Assembly: GCA_963664595.2 (NCBI GenBank) | Contig: CAXXOK010000010.1 | Location: 682,001 to 746,000, forward strand | DNA from: CAXXOK01 sp963664595 | GTDB lineage: Bacteria > Bacillota > Clostridia > Christensenellales > Aristaeellaceae | Direction: 5' to 3' | DNA: 64,000 nucleotides | Shown here: piece after piece, positions 25,856-34,247 of the stretch | Layout of the letters: each line of letters opens with the position of its first letter | How positions within the stretch are numbered: position 1 is the first letter of the stretch | The notes under the pieces: model-generated | Seen by the model: only the letters and a program-made list of their open reading frames with translations | Told to the model about the DNA's origin: nothing | The model's database searches: none | Program-made: the position numbers and the translations under genes

Positions 25856-27379
25856 TCACACGTCCAGTTCCGAAACGATCTTTATTATTTTATTCTCCGG
25901 CTCGTTCGCCGTATGCAGCGGATTCCACACCTGGGCAAAAAACGGATCCACCTTGGCCCTGGCCGCATAGTTCCAGCTTTCCCGTTCGCAAACCGGGCAC
26001 CAATGTCCGCCTTCCAGCACCAGCAGGGGGCTTGCTTCAAATGTGTGCCCAAACGCACACCGGAAGGATAGCTTACTCCGCCAATCCCCCACCGTCATGG
26101 TTTCGGACAGGCACTCGCCGCCGCGGAACGCCGCCGCATGCTGTATATCCGTAAGCGACAGCTCTTCCCTGGGTTTTTGCTCATCATAGCCATGGTCGAT
26201 CCGGATGACCCGATCCCAATCCTTGAAATGCTTGAAATCATGAATGTCGTCCGGCAGGCTTTCCCAGTGCTCCCGGCTGCCCCAGCAGGCGTTGATCTGT
26301 TCCTTCATATTCTGTTCGATAAACCGAACGGTACCGTGCTCGCCTCTGGCGATTTTCAGAAAAACCTTTTTCAGAAGTCTGCCCATGATCTTCTGTCCGC
26401 CCGGCAGCTTGCAGATCATCCGGGAAATCACCGCGGTAACCCCGAGGTTTTTCAGATAGACATCATAGAAATACTGCATGGAATCGTGGCGGAAATGCAG
26501 AAAGCTCTCCAGCCGGTCCGAATCCAGATAATACTGTCCGTGAAAATTGTGTGTGGCAAACCATTTGGGATCAATCACATCGTTCATATTCCGGATCCCG
26601 ATGGCGCCATACATAGCTGAAAACAGGGTATACGTATCCACACGGCAGCTTTCCCCGCCGCCGATATTATAAATATGCCCCCAGAAGCTTTCCGGAAGCT
26701 CTCCCATGCTTTGGAAACGGGCAAGGTTGCGCAGCAGTATGCCTGAATCCCGGTCGGACACATACTCCAGCACATTGTCCAAACAGTTATGGAATATGAT
26801 GGCATCCTGAATTTTACTCATGGCAGGACCCATAATCCCGGTCTGACGCAAAGTGACCCAGTATTTCAGCCCGGATTCAATCAGCAGCCTCTCGGCCGCG
26901 ATTTTGGAAACGGCATAATAGTCAAACAAACCCGGTTTGATGGGATCACCGACGCGCCCCCAATGGATGGGCGGCATCCTGTCCCCCGTTTCCGCTACGG
27001 TGCCGATGTACACGAGCTTGACCGTATCCATACGCTTCTGTTCTTCAATTGCCCGCAGGATATTTTTCATGCCTCCGTAATTCACCTGCATGGCAAGCTG
27101 CGGATGGTAGTCCGCCGCGGGCGATACCAGAGCGGCCACATGCAAAATGAGATCCGCTTTCTGCACGCACCGGTACACGTCCTCATAATGGGTCAGGTCG
27201 CCCCAGACGATGGTGAGGCCTTCCGCCGATTGATAGGGCTTCAGCTGCCTGCGGGCCTGCCTGGAATCCTGTGCCAGTATGATGATATCCTGCCGGTCAC
27301 GATCCTCAAGCAGGCCCTGTAATCCCAAAAACCCCATTCCGCCGGTGGCCCCGGTCAGGAATACGGTTTGCTTATTCAC
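25856..27379 (-). CDS. NAD-dependent epimerase/dehydratase-like SDR with C-terminal zinc-knuckle tail
   Basis: Residues 1-300 are an extended SDR: Rossmann TGATGGMGFLG, VWGDLTHYED, ALVSPAADY, and the YYAVSK catalytic tyrosine-lysine. The tail of about 200 residues ends in FRCAFGHTFEASPLLVLEGG followed by WCPVC, a four-Cys/His arrangement resembling treble-clef zinc binding. Substrate unknown. Start is GTG at 27379 with an AGGGGGA RBS, 1 base after the companion SDR stop; the pair is one operon under the TetR-type regulator. Confidence 0.75.
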   Translation of the reverse strand: MNKQTVFLTGATGGMGFLGLQGLLEDRDRQDIIILAQDSRQARRQLKPYQSAEGLTIVWGDLTHYEDVYRCVQKADLILHVAALVSPAADYHPQLAMQVNYGGMKNILRAIEEQKRMDTVKLVYIGTVAETGDRMPPIHWGRVGDPIKPGLFDYYAVSKIAAERLLIESGLKYWVTLRQTGIMGPAMSKIQDAIIFHNCLDNVLEYVSDRDSGILLRNLARFQSMGELPESFWGHIYNIGGGESCRVDTYTLFSAMYGAIGIRNMNDVIDPKWFATHNFHGQYYLDSDRLESFLHFRHDSMQYFYDVYLKNLGVTAVISRMICKLPGGQKIMGRLLKKVFLKIARGEHGTVRFIEQNMKEQINACWGSREHWESLPDDIHDFKHFKDWDRVIRIDHGYDEQKPREELSLTDIQHAAAFRGGECLSETMTVGDWRSKLSFRCAFGHTFEASPLLVLEGGHWCPVCERESWNYAARAKVDPFFAQVWNPLHTANEPENKIIKIVSELDV

Positions 27380-27380
27380 G

Positions 27381-28394
27381 TTATTCCCCCTTCATGTCTA
27401 CCGCCTTGATCTTATTATCCAACATCTCAACGCTCAGGTTGATGGAATCCCCGATTGCCTGTTCGATATCATCCGGCTGCACGCCAAGCGGTGCGCTGCC
27501 CAGCGATGGATCGATGAACAGCTCAGAACATTGCAGATCGGCAAATTTCAACAGGTTCAGGCCGCCCTCGATATTGCGGGCTTTCTGTTCTTTCATCATC
27601 TTTTTCATGCCAAGCGAGAACATCCATTTCGGTACGGTTCTGATCTTCTTATCCGGCGTTCCCAGATACCGATGGATCACCGTCAGCATCTCATGCCAGG
27701 TCAGATTGTAATATCCGATGGGATAGGCTTTTCCGCCGTGGTTTTGCTCCATGGCTCCGGCTACGGCCTGCCCTACCTGGCGAACCGTAACCATGGCGGT
27801 GCCTCCCTTGGGGTACAGGGTAGCGCCTTTCATGCCGCGGATCATCTCCACCAAAAATACCCACACCGGCTTGCGGCCGGGCTGCGTACCGAAAATATAC
27901 GGAAGCTCCAAAACGGCCACATCAAAGGTTTCGTCCGCGAAGGCCAGCGCGGCGTTCTCCTGATCGATACGGCTGCGAATGTAGGGATGCCACCTGGTAA
28001 GCTGCTTCTGTGGCCATAGCTTTGCAAAGTAGGCAAAGTATGAGCCCAGGATTACGCTGTGCTTCACACCCGCCTGCTTGGCCAGCCGCAGCAGACGGTT
28101 GACAGGATCGATATTGTATTTCTGAAACATGTCGTATATCGGTGCGGGCCCTTCCACGCGCTCGTCCACCCCGGCGGCGAACACAAAGCCATCGCATCCG
28201 GTAAAATACTGCAAAAGCTCTTCGTCGCTCATATCGAGATAATTCCCGAATGCTATTTTCATCTGCTCCGGCAGCACCGCGCCTTCCGGGATGGGCGGCA
28301 GCGCAATGGAGGTAACCTCGTGTCCTCTGTTTATCAGTTCCTTTGCAGCCTCGCTGCCCAGCAGCCCGGTTCCGCCGATCATAAATACTTTCAT
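27381..28394 (-). CDS. NAD-dependent epimerase/dehydratase-like SDR
   Basis: Extended SDR with IGGTGLLGSEAAKELINRGH, DGFVFAAGVDER, and the strand motif VAVLELPYIFGTQPG. The usual catalytic YxxxK is not obvious; the region HPYIRSRIDQE occupies its place. It may therefore bind nucleotide without classical dehydrogenase chemistry. First gene of a two-gene operon with the zinc-tailed SDR, downstream of a TetR-controlled promoter. Confidence 0.78.
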   Translation of the reverse strand: MKVFMIGGTGLLGSEAAKELINRGHEVTSIALPPIPEGAVLPEQMKIAFGNYLDMSDEELLQYFTGCDGFVFAAGVDERVEGPAPIYDMFQKYNIDPVNRLLRLAKQAGVKHSVILGSYFAYFAKLWPQKQLTRWHPYIRSRIDQENAALAFADETFDVAVLELPYIFGTQPGRKPVWVFLVEMIRGMKGATLYPKGGTAMVTVRQVGQAVAGAMEQNHGGKAYPIGYYNLTWHEMLTVIHRYLGTPDKKIRTVPKWMFSLGMKKMMKEQKARNIEGGLNLLKFADLQCSELFIDPSLGSAPLGVQPDDIEQAIGDSINLSVEMLDNKIKAVDMKGE

Positions 28395-28425
28395 CTGCTT
28401 AACTTCCTTTCAGGATAACCCATGG

Positions 28426-28478
28426 TTGACAAACGTCTTCCACAGTTTTAGAATACCAACATAATGTTGTTTTTACAA
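28426..28478. promoter_or_regulatory. Overlapping divergent promoters with TetR-type operator
   Basis: Plus strand: TTGACA (28426-28431), N17, TAGAAT (28449-28454) reads to the TetR gene. Minus strand: TTGTAA (28473-28478), N17, TATTCT (28450-28455) reads to the SDR operon. The palindrome CAACATAATGTTG (28457-28469) sits in the minus spacer and at the plus transcription start, where one bound dimer would block both. Confidence 0.65.
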
Positions 28479-28586
28479 TAATCAGTTGTTTTCATAATGT
28501 CGTGAATCAAACACTATATGAAATTTTGTCGTAAATACAGCATAGGCCGCCCAATTGACGCGGAGCGTTTCGGAAAGGATATCCAT

Positions 28587-29141
28587 ATGTCCGGAAATCA
28601 AAATCAAAGGGTGAGGCTCACCAAACAATTGCTGAAGAACAGTTTAACAGCGCTGCTGAATACAAAGCCCATCGGTAAGATTACCATCAAGGAAATCTGT
28701 GAAAGCGCCGGGATCAACCGCTCCACGTTTTATCTGTATTACACGGATCAATACGCACTGCTGGAAGAAATTGAAAAAGAGTTGATTGATCACGCGCAGG
28801 AGCATTTGCAGAAAATTGATTCTTCCATCGGCAGCCTGCAATACCTGATCGCTCTGCTGACCTATATTCAACAGCACGCCGATCTGTTCGGCACGCTGCT
28901 TTGCCGCCAGGAAAGCCTTTCGTTTCAGACAGCCTTTGTGGATACGGCATTTCTCCATCTGAGGCACAGCCTTGCCATCCATGCTTCGGACGCCGTAGTG
29001 GGATATGTGTATAATTACCTGATCATGGGCTGCCTGAGCATGATCAAACAGTGGATCGAATCCGGCTTCGATCTTTCCTGTGAAGAAATGGCGGAGCTCA
29101 TCTTCCGGCTGTCGGAAAAAGCGGCCTCCGCGGTTTTCTAA
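28587..29141 (+). CDS. TetR/AcrR-family regulator
   Basis: N-terminal TetR helix-turn-helix: LTKQLLKNSLTALLNTKPIGKITIKEICESAGINRSTFYLYY. The all-helical C-terminal domain matches short Firmicutes TetR proteins of about 185 residues. ATG at 28587 with AAAGGA is preferred to an upstream in-frame start. Divergent from the two-SDR operon, with a palindrome between them. Confidence 0.86.
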   Translation: MSGNQNQRVRLTKQLLKNSLTALLNTKPIGKITIKEICESAGINRSTFYLYYTDQYALLEEIEKELIDHAQEHLQKIDSSIGSLQYLIALLTYIQQHADLFGTLLCRQESLSFQTAFVDTAFLHLRHSLAIHASDAVVGYVYNYLIMGCLSMIKQWIESGFDLSCEEMAELIFRLSEKAASAVF

Positions 29142-29312
29142 TGACTGCATTTTCTTTCTGCTACAATGTTTCAATCATCTCTCATGCTGATATACTTATA
29201 GTAATGCCGCATAATCACGGCATGACAATACTGGATTTCAATCGATCCCAAACGATTGCTGTTGGCTTGATAGACTTCCTTCCCCTTCAAAATCAAACAA
29301 GGAGATGATTGT

Positions 29313-29717
29313 ATGAAGAAAACATCGTATCTCATTCTGGTCATGCTTTTGGCGCTATTGCTTGTTGTGCAGGGATGCACCTCCACCGACAACGCTTCAC
29401 AGACCCCCGCCGCAGCTGAAACCACCGCGGCAATCACAGCCGCGCCCGTTGCCCAACCCGCCCCAACCGCGGCCACAGCCGACGAGCTTGTGCTGACGAC
29501 AGAGGAACTAGCCCTGTATAACGGAGAAAACGGCAATCCTGCCTATATCGCCGTAGACGGCGTCATCTATGATGTAACCAATGTACGCGAATGGAACGGT
29601 GGTTTGCATAACGGCTATACCGCCGGACAGGACCTTACGGAGCAAATCAAGACGGTTTCTCCCCATGGTGTGTCCAAGCTCAAGGGGCTGACCGCTGTCG
29701 GCAAGCTGGCGAACTGA
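29313..29717 (+). CDS. Cytochrome b5-like haem-binding lipoprotein
   Basis: Signal peptide with lipobox (LLVVQGC, Cys at residue 22), an Ala/Thr/Pro-rich tether to about residue 58, then a cytochrome b5-like domain (GNPAYIAVDGVIYDVTNV, W-GG-LHNGYTAGQDLT, VSPHGVSKL). The two His in LHNGY and SPHG are the likely axial haem ligands. It would sit on the outer face of the membrane. The membrane protein at 29899, also His-rich, follows one repeat element later and may be its redox partner. RBS AAGGAG. Confidence 0.8.
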   Translation: MKKTSYLILVMLLALLLVVQGCTSTDNASQTPAAAETTAAITAAPVAQPAPTAATADELVLTTEELALYNGENGNPAYIAVDGVIYDVTNVREWNGGLHNGYTAGQDLTEQIKTVSPHGVSKLKGLTAVGKLAN

Positions 29718-29724
29718 ACACTTA

Positions 29725-29886
29725 GGTAAACGAAGAATAAAGCGCTTGTGCCATGGTGCTCTGTATTTTCGTCAGATTGGGTTTGCGAAAGCCGCAGTAG
29801 TAAAGCGCTGCGTCAAGGCTTTCGCAAACGCAAGCTGATGGAAATATAACGCTCCGGCATGCAAGGGAATTAACTCGGCGTTTACC
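29725..29886 (+). repeat. Dispersed palindromic repeat, copy R3
   Basis: Same element as R1. The inner stem is perfect here: TTTGCGAAAGCC faces GGCTTTCGCAAA. It begins 8 bases after the lipoprotein stop and ends 13 bases before the next start. Confidence 0.85.
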
Positions 29887-29898
29887 TGGAATTGAGGG

Positions 29899-30297
29899 AT
29901 GGCTATGTACGAAATTCTTGGCTGGCTGAACGTGTCACTGCTCGTGGTTATGACATCGCCGTATTGGCTGCGTTTTCTCAACAAGCAGTTTTTCCATTGG
30001 AAGGGCGGCCTGTACGCAAAAACCATCAAGGTGCTGCGGACTGTGCATAAGCCTGTGGGCCTTACCATCCTTCTTATCGCGCTGGTTCACGGATACCTGG
30101 CGCTGGGCGCGTTCCGGCTGCATACTGGATCTCTGCTTTGGCTTTCGATATTGCTGACGGCCATTGCGGGCGCAACGTTTTTCCTCAGCAAAAAGAAACC
30201 GGCCTTTGTCTGGCACAAGCGCCTGGTGTTGATCGTACTGGTGATGCTTTTCCTGCATCTGGTCTTTCCGAGCGCTGTTTACTATCTTTTTCGCTGA
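29899..30297 (+). CDS. Four-helix membrane protein, probable b-type cytochrome
   Basis: 132 residues, four hydrophobic spans. Histidines lie at membrane edges and in spans: RTVHKPVG, ALVHGYL, VWHKRLV and FLHLVF. This spacing resembles small cytochrome b561-like or DUF4405-type haem proteins. It is probably a transmembrane electron carrier paired with the upstream haem lipoprotein; haem binding is inferred. A terminator follows. Confidence 0.65.
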   Translation: MAMYEILGWLNVSLLVVMTSPYWLRFLNKQFFHWKGGLYAKTIKVLRTVHKPVGLTILLIALVHGYLALGAFRLHTGSLLWLSILLTAIAGATFFLSKKKPAFVWHKRLVLIVLVMLFLHLVFPSAVYYLFR

Positions 30298-30356
30298 CTG
30301 CCCTATGGAGTATAAGCGGGTATCCTTATCCTGTATATACCACAGGGCTTTACAAA

Positions 30357-30390
30357 AATGCCGGGTTTCCAACAGGGAACCGGCATTTTT
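30357..30390 (+). terminator. Rho-independent terminator
   Basis: AATGCCGG (30357-30364) pairs with CCGGCATT (30380-30387), with an inner TTCC/GGAA extension and a five-T run after it. Confidence 0.8.
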
Positions 30391-30449
30391 CATTGTATCG
30401 CAATAATTGGGATGCAGTAAAAAGAACAGTCGAAAACCAGCGCCATTTA

Positions 30450-30478
30450 TTGACAGGTCTATGAACCCCTTATATACT
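30450..30478 (+). promoter_or_regulatory. Promoter of the ATP-grasp operon
   Basis: TTGACA (30450-30455), 17-bp spacer, TATACT (30473-30478), about 70 bases before the first start codon. Confidence 0.7.
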
Positions 30479-30546
30479 GATAGACAGGCAAGGGTGCGCG
30501 GCACCTTTGCCTTTTGTTATTGAGTAATCTGTAAGGGGTGATAAGC

Positions 30547-31857
30547 GTGGAAGATCTCATCAGGCACGTTGACCAGATCAACCGACAGCTGAGCCGGTAT
30601 GGCGTAAAATTCGGCATCTACAAAAACGGACAGTTTCAGGAACGCCTTTTCCCGTTTGATCCTCTGCCGCGCATCCTTGAAAGCGATGCGTTTTCCGATA
30701 TGGAGCGCGGCCTGCAGCAGCGTGTGCTTGCCCTGAACCTTTTCCTGAAAGATATCTACGGCAAAAAGAGAATCGTTGCCGATGGCGTTGTTCCGGAAGA
30801 ATTCGTTTTCATCTCCTCCGGCTATCTGCCCGCCTGCGAAGGCATCAAGCCGCCCAAGGGTATCTACAGCCATATTTCGGGCATTGACCTTGTGCAGGGC
30901 AAGGATGGCCACTGGTACATTCTGGAGGATAACCTGCGCATTCCCTCGGGGGCCAGCTATCCGCTGATTGCCCGCGAGCTTTGCCGCCGGTGCAGCCCCG
31001 ATACGTTCCGCAGCAATTCCATCATCGATAACCGAAACTACGGTGATCTGCTCCGGGGTGTTATGAACCACGTCAACCGCGGGGGAATAAACGTCGTCTT
31101 TACGCCCGGCCGTTTCAACGCCGCTTATTTCGAGCACAGCTACCTTGCCGAGATCACCGGCTCCGTACTGGCGGAGGCCGCGGACATGTCCGTGGAAAAC
31201 GAGGTGCTGTATTACGGTAACGGCAGCGAGCGCAGACGGGTGGGCGCCATCTATCGCCGCGTCAGCGATGAATACCTGGACCCGGTTGTGTTTGAGGCGG
31301 ATTCCCTGATCGGCATACCAAACCTCATGAGCGTATACCGCGCGGGGAATGTCGCCATCCTGAACGCGCCCGGCGACGGGGTAGCCGATGACAAAGGCAT
31401 TTACTATTTTGTACCGAAGATGATCCGCTATTATCTGCGGGAAGAACCGATTCTGCTCAACGCGCCGACCTATCTTCCCTTCTATGAGGAGGACCGCAAG
31501 TACACGCTGGAGCATCTGGATACGCTGGTGATCAAGGATGTAGCGGAGGCTGGCGGCTATGGCGTCATTTTCGGGCGCGACCTCACCCGGGAACAGCTGG
31601 AGGCTTTGAAAACCACCATCATCGCGGAGCCCCGCCGATTTATCACCCAGGAGGTCATCGATTTTCTGGATCTACCAACGATGGACGGCGATTCGCGCGT
31701 GCCGCGCAAGGCGGATCTTCGGGCCTATGTGCTTGTCGGGGAAAGCGTCAGCGTTTGGCCCAGCGGCCTGACACGCTTCTCGCGCAATCCGGACAGCTTT
31801 GTTGTCAATTCTTCACAGGGCGGGGGGTTTAAGGACACATGGATACTTACTCGATAA
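30547..31857 (+). CDS. Circularly permuted ATP-grasp protein (COG2308 type)
   Basis: About 436 residues. Conserved blocks include LNLFLKDIYG, GIDLVQGKDGHWYILEDNLRIPSG, TPGRFNAAYFEH, LVIKDVAEAGGYGV and RKADLRAYVLVG. The family joins a carboxylate to an amine using ATP and is thought to make or extend small peptides; the substrate here is unknown. Start is GTG at 30547, since AAGGGG lies 8 bases before it. It is the first gene of a five-gene operon and overlaps the alpha-E gene by 19 bases. Confidence 0.88.
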   Translation: MEDLIRHVDQINRQLSRYGVKFGIYKNGQFQERLFPFDPLPRILESDAFSDMERGLQQRVLALNLFLKDIYGKKRIVADGVVPEEFVFISSGYLPACEGIKPPKGIYSHISGIDLVQGKDGHWYILEDNLRIPSGASYPLIARELCRRCSPDTFRSNSIIDNRNYGDLLRGVMNHVNRGGINVVFTPGRFNAAYFEHSYLAEITGSVLAEAADMSVENEVLYYGNGSERRRVGAIYRRVSDEYLDPVVFEADSLIGIPNLMSVYRAGNVAILNAPGDGVADDKGIYYFVPKMIRYYLREEPILLNAPTYLPFYEEDRKYTLEHLDTLVIKDVAEAGGYGVIFGRDLTREQLEALKTTIIAEPRRFITQEVIDFLDLPTMDGDSRVPRKADLRAYVLVGESVSVWPSGLTRFSRNPDSFVVNSSQGGGFKDTWILTR

Positions 31858-32519
31858 GCAAGGTCAACCGGCTGTTCTGGCTGGGCCGCTACAGCGAGCG
31901 TGTGCTGACCATGACACAGATCATGATGAAAAACTACGATACCATGATCGACGGCACAGGCATTAGCTATCAGAAGATTTGTGCGGCGCTGCGCATCCCG
32001 GATGTATACGGCAGCGAACGGGTTTTTATTACCCGTTTCCTGTTCGACCCAACGGACGACGGCGGTGTGGCCGCCTCGGTGCGGCATATGCTGGACAACG
32101 CCATGGTGCTGCGGGAAACCATCTCTTCCCCTACGCTGGCTTATGTGCAGATGGCGCAGACAGCCATGGAAACCGCGGCGGCTTCCTCCGCGCCCTGCGT
32201 TAACCTGCAGTGGATCATTGACGATATCAATGCCTTCCGTGGCAGTTGCGAGGACTCCGTTCACGACAGCAATCTGCGCAATATCATAAAAACCGGTGTT
32301 TCCGTTGAGAGACTGAGCCTGTATGTACGGCTGCAATACCGCGCAAAGGATATCGGCATGGAAGCGCGCAGGCTGCTGTCCCGCATCAACCGAACACATT
32401 TGACGCGCAACGAGGATTATTTCGCCGCGCTGATGCAAACCGCGTACGATCCGCAGGCGGAGTCCGCCTTGCCGGATGAAGACCTGATACGTTATGTGGA
32501 AGGGCTGTGCGAGGTATAA
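31839..32519 (+). CDS. Alpha-E domain protein (COG2307 type)
   Basis: All-helical protein starting YSISKVNRLFWLGRYSERV, the family signature, with VNLQWIIDDINAFRG mid-chain. Alpha-E proteins occur almost always beside the COG2308 ATP-grasp enzyme and a transglutaminase-like protein. They are thought to act in the same modification step, without a proven reaction. Its start lies inside the ATP-grasp gene and the transglutaminase gene starts 3 bases after its stop. Confidence 0.88.
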   Translation: MDTYSISKVNRLFWLGRYSERVLTMTQIMMKNYDTMIDGTGISYQKICAALRIPDVYGSERVFITRFLFDPTDDGGVAASVRHMLDNAMVLRETISSPTLAYVQMAQTAMETAAASSAPCVNLQWIIDDINAFRGSCEDSVHDSNLRNIIKTGVSVERLSLYVRLQYRAKDIGMEARRLLSRINRTHLTRNEDYFAALMQTAYDPQAESALPDEDLIRYVEGLCEV

Positions 32520-32522
32520 CGG

Positions 32523-33293
32523 ATGAAAAGGCTTACGTATTATTACAAAACAGAAAACACGTACGATTTCCCGGCGACCCGGCACCAGTTTCTGCTGCGC
32601 TGCATGCCCAGAATGAGCGCGGGCCAAAGCGTACTTAGCGCTTCTGTGCTGCTGTCGCCTGATGTTGGCTATACCCAGCAGCGGGATTCATTTGGAAACG
32701 TAGTGCAAATCGGCCGGATTGACGCGGAGCATGACCACTTCTCCTATACGGCCATCGGCGAGGTGGAGGTGGATTTTTCTCTGAAAGATTCCTCCCCTCT
32801 GCATCCCATGTACAAATACCCGACAGCGCTGACCTGCATGAACGCAGAAATGGAAGCACTTGCGGCTCCGTTTGCCCATGAGCCCAAAACACTGGATACC
32901 GCCTTGGCCGTCAGCCGGAAGGTTTTCAGGCATATCCGGTATCAGCCGGATTGCACCGATGTGCACACCGGTGCGGACGAGGCGTTTACCCTCGGCGCCG
33001 GGGTTTGCCAGGATTATGCGCATGTGTTGATCGCCCTGCTGCGCGGCATCGGCATTCCGGCGCGCTATGCCTGCGGCTTGAGCGTGGGCGAAGGCGTAAC
33101 CCACGCGTGGGTACAGGCATACTGCGACGGTTGCTGGATCGGGATCGATCCCACGCGTGATACCCTGACCACCGAGCAGTATGTCACGTTTGCCGTCGGG
33201 CGCGACGCCGCGGACTGCCCAATCGACAGGGGCGTTTTCATCGGCGCGGCGAACCATCAGCAGACCGTGTTTATGCGACTGATGGAGCAGTAA
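32523..33293 (+). CDS. Transglutaminase-like cysteine peptidase
   Basis: N-terminal bacterial transglutaminase-like domain (residues 1-90), then the core with catalytic Cys in GAGVCQDYAHV, His in GVTHAWVQAYC and Asp in GIDPTRD. No signal peptide, so it works in the cytoplasm on peptides or isopeptide bonds. Third member of the conserved ATP-grasp / alpha-E / transglutaminase set. Confidence 0.88.
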   Translation: MKRLTYYYKTENTYDFPATRHQFLLRCMPRMSAGQSVLSASVLLSPDVGYTQQRDSFGNVVQIGRIDAEHDHFSYTAIGEVEVDFSLKDSSPLHPMYKYPTALTCMNAEMEALAAPFAHEPKTLDTALAVSRKVFRHIRYQPDCTDVHTGADEAFTLGAGVCQDYAHVLIALLRGIGIPARYACGLSVGEGVTHAWVQAYCDGCWIGIDPTRDTLTTEQYVTFAVGRDAADCPIDRGVFIGAANHQQTVFMRLMEQ

Positions 33294-33320
33294 AACTATA
33301 ATACGGCCAGAGGTGTATAC

Positions 33321-34247
33321 ATGGAACAGATTATCGCTTCGGTTGCCCTGCCGGTAGGCGAAGCTTTGGAAATCAAAAAGAACCGCATCACCGGCGGGGA
33401 TGGAAAAAAGCGGTTTTGCGTTGTCACCGGCACCCACGGAGATGAGCTGGAAGGGCAGTACGTATGCTGGAAGCTTTCGCAAACCCTGTCCGCTAACCTG
33501 GATTCTTTAAACGGCACTGTGGAAATTTATCCCGCGCTCAATCCCCTGGGCATCAATACGATCGTACGGGGTATGCCGCTGTGCGATCTGGATATGAACC
33601 GCATGTTCCCCGGCAGCACGGAGGGCAGCATGCCGGAGTATGTAACCGCATTGATAACGCAATATCTGCTGGGCGCGGATGTATGCATTGATATCCATGC
33701 CAGCAACATTTTTCTGCGGGAAATCCCCCAGGTGCGGATCAGCGAGGAAATGGCCACCGAGCTGCTCCCGCTGGCACATATGCTGGGCATGGATTTTATC
33801 TGGCTGCACAGCGCCGCCACCGTGCTGCAAAGCACGCTGGCACATACGCTGAATGCCAACGGTGTGAAAACGCTGGTTGTAGAGATGGGCGTCGGCATGC
33901 GGATCACCCAAGCCTATGGCGACAGGCTGGTGGATGGAATCCTGACGCTGATGCACCGGCTCGGCATGTGGACCCAGCCTGTGTCCCCCGTTTCCCCGCC
34001 GATTATATCCTCCGACGGCAGTGTTGCCTTTATCAACGCAAACGCGTGCGGGGTATTCCTTCCGTGTGCGGAGCACACACAGCGCGTGCGCAAGGGCGAC
34101 CTGCTGGGCATGATTGTAGACCCGCTCAGCGGCACCGTGAAGGAAGAAATCCTTTCTCCCAGAGCCGGTCTGCTTTTCACGCTGCGGGCTTATCCCGTGG
34201 TATATTCCGGTTCCCTGATCGCGCGTATTCTGGGAGGCAATTTATGA
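33321..34247 (+). CDS. AstE/AspA-type (M14) zinc amidohydrolase
   Basis: Succinylglutamate desuccinylase / aspartoacylase family. Zinc ligands H and E in GTHGDELEG and H in CIDIHASN; substrate-binding DLDMNRMFPG; a C-terminal beta domain with SGTVKEEILSPRAGLLF. It would deacylate an N-acyl amino acid or cut a small peptide amide. It follows the transglutaminase gene by 27 bases and is coupled (ATGA) to a paralogue. Confidence 0.85.
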   Translation: MEQIIASVALPVGEALEIKKNRITGGDGKKRFCVVTGTHGDELEGQYVCWKLSQTLSANLDSLNGTVEIYPALNPLGINTIVRGMPLCDLDMNRMFPGSTEGSMPEYVTALITQYLLGADVCIDIHASNIFLREIPQVRISEEMATELLPLAHMLGMDFIWLHSAATVLQSTLAHTLNANGVKTLVVEMGVGMRITQAYGDRLVDGILTLMHRLGMWTQPVSPVSPPIISSDGSVAFINANACGVFLPCAEHTQRVRKGDLLGMIVDPLSGTVKEEILSPRAGLLFTLRAYPVVYSGSLIARILGGNL

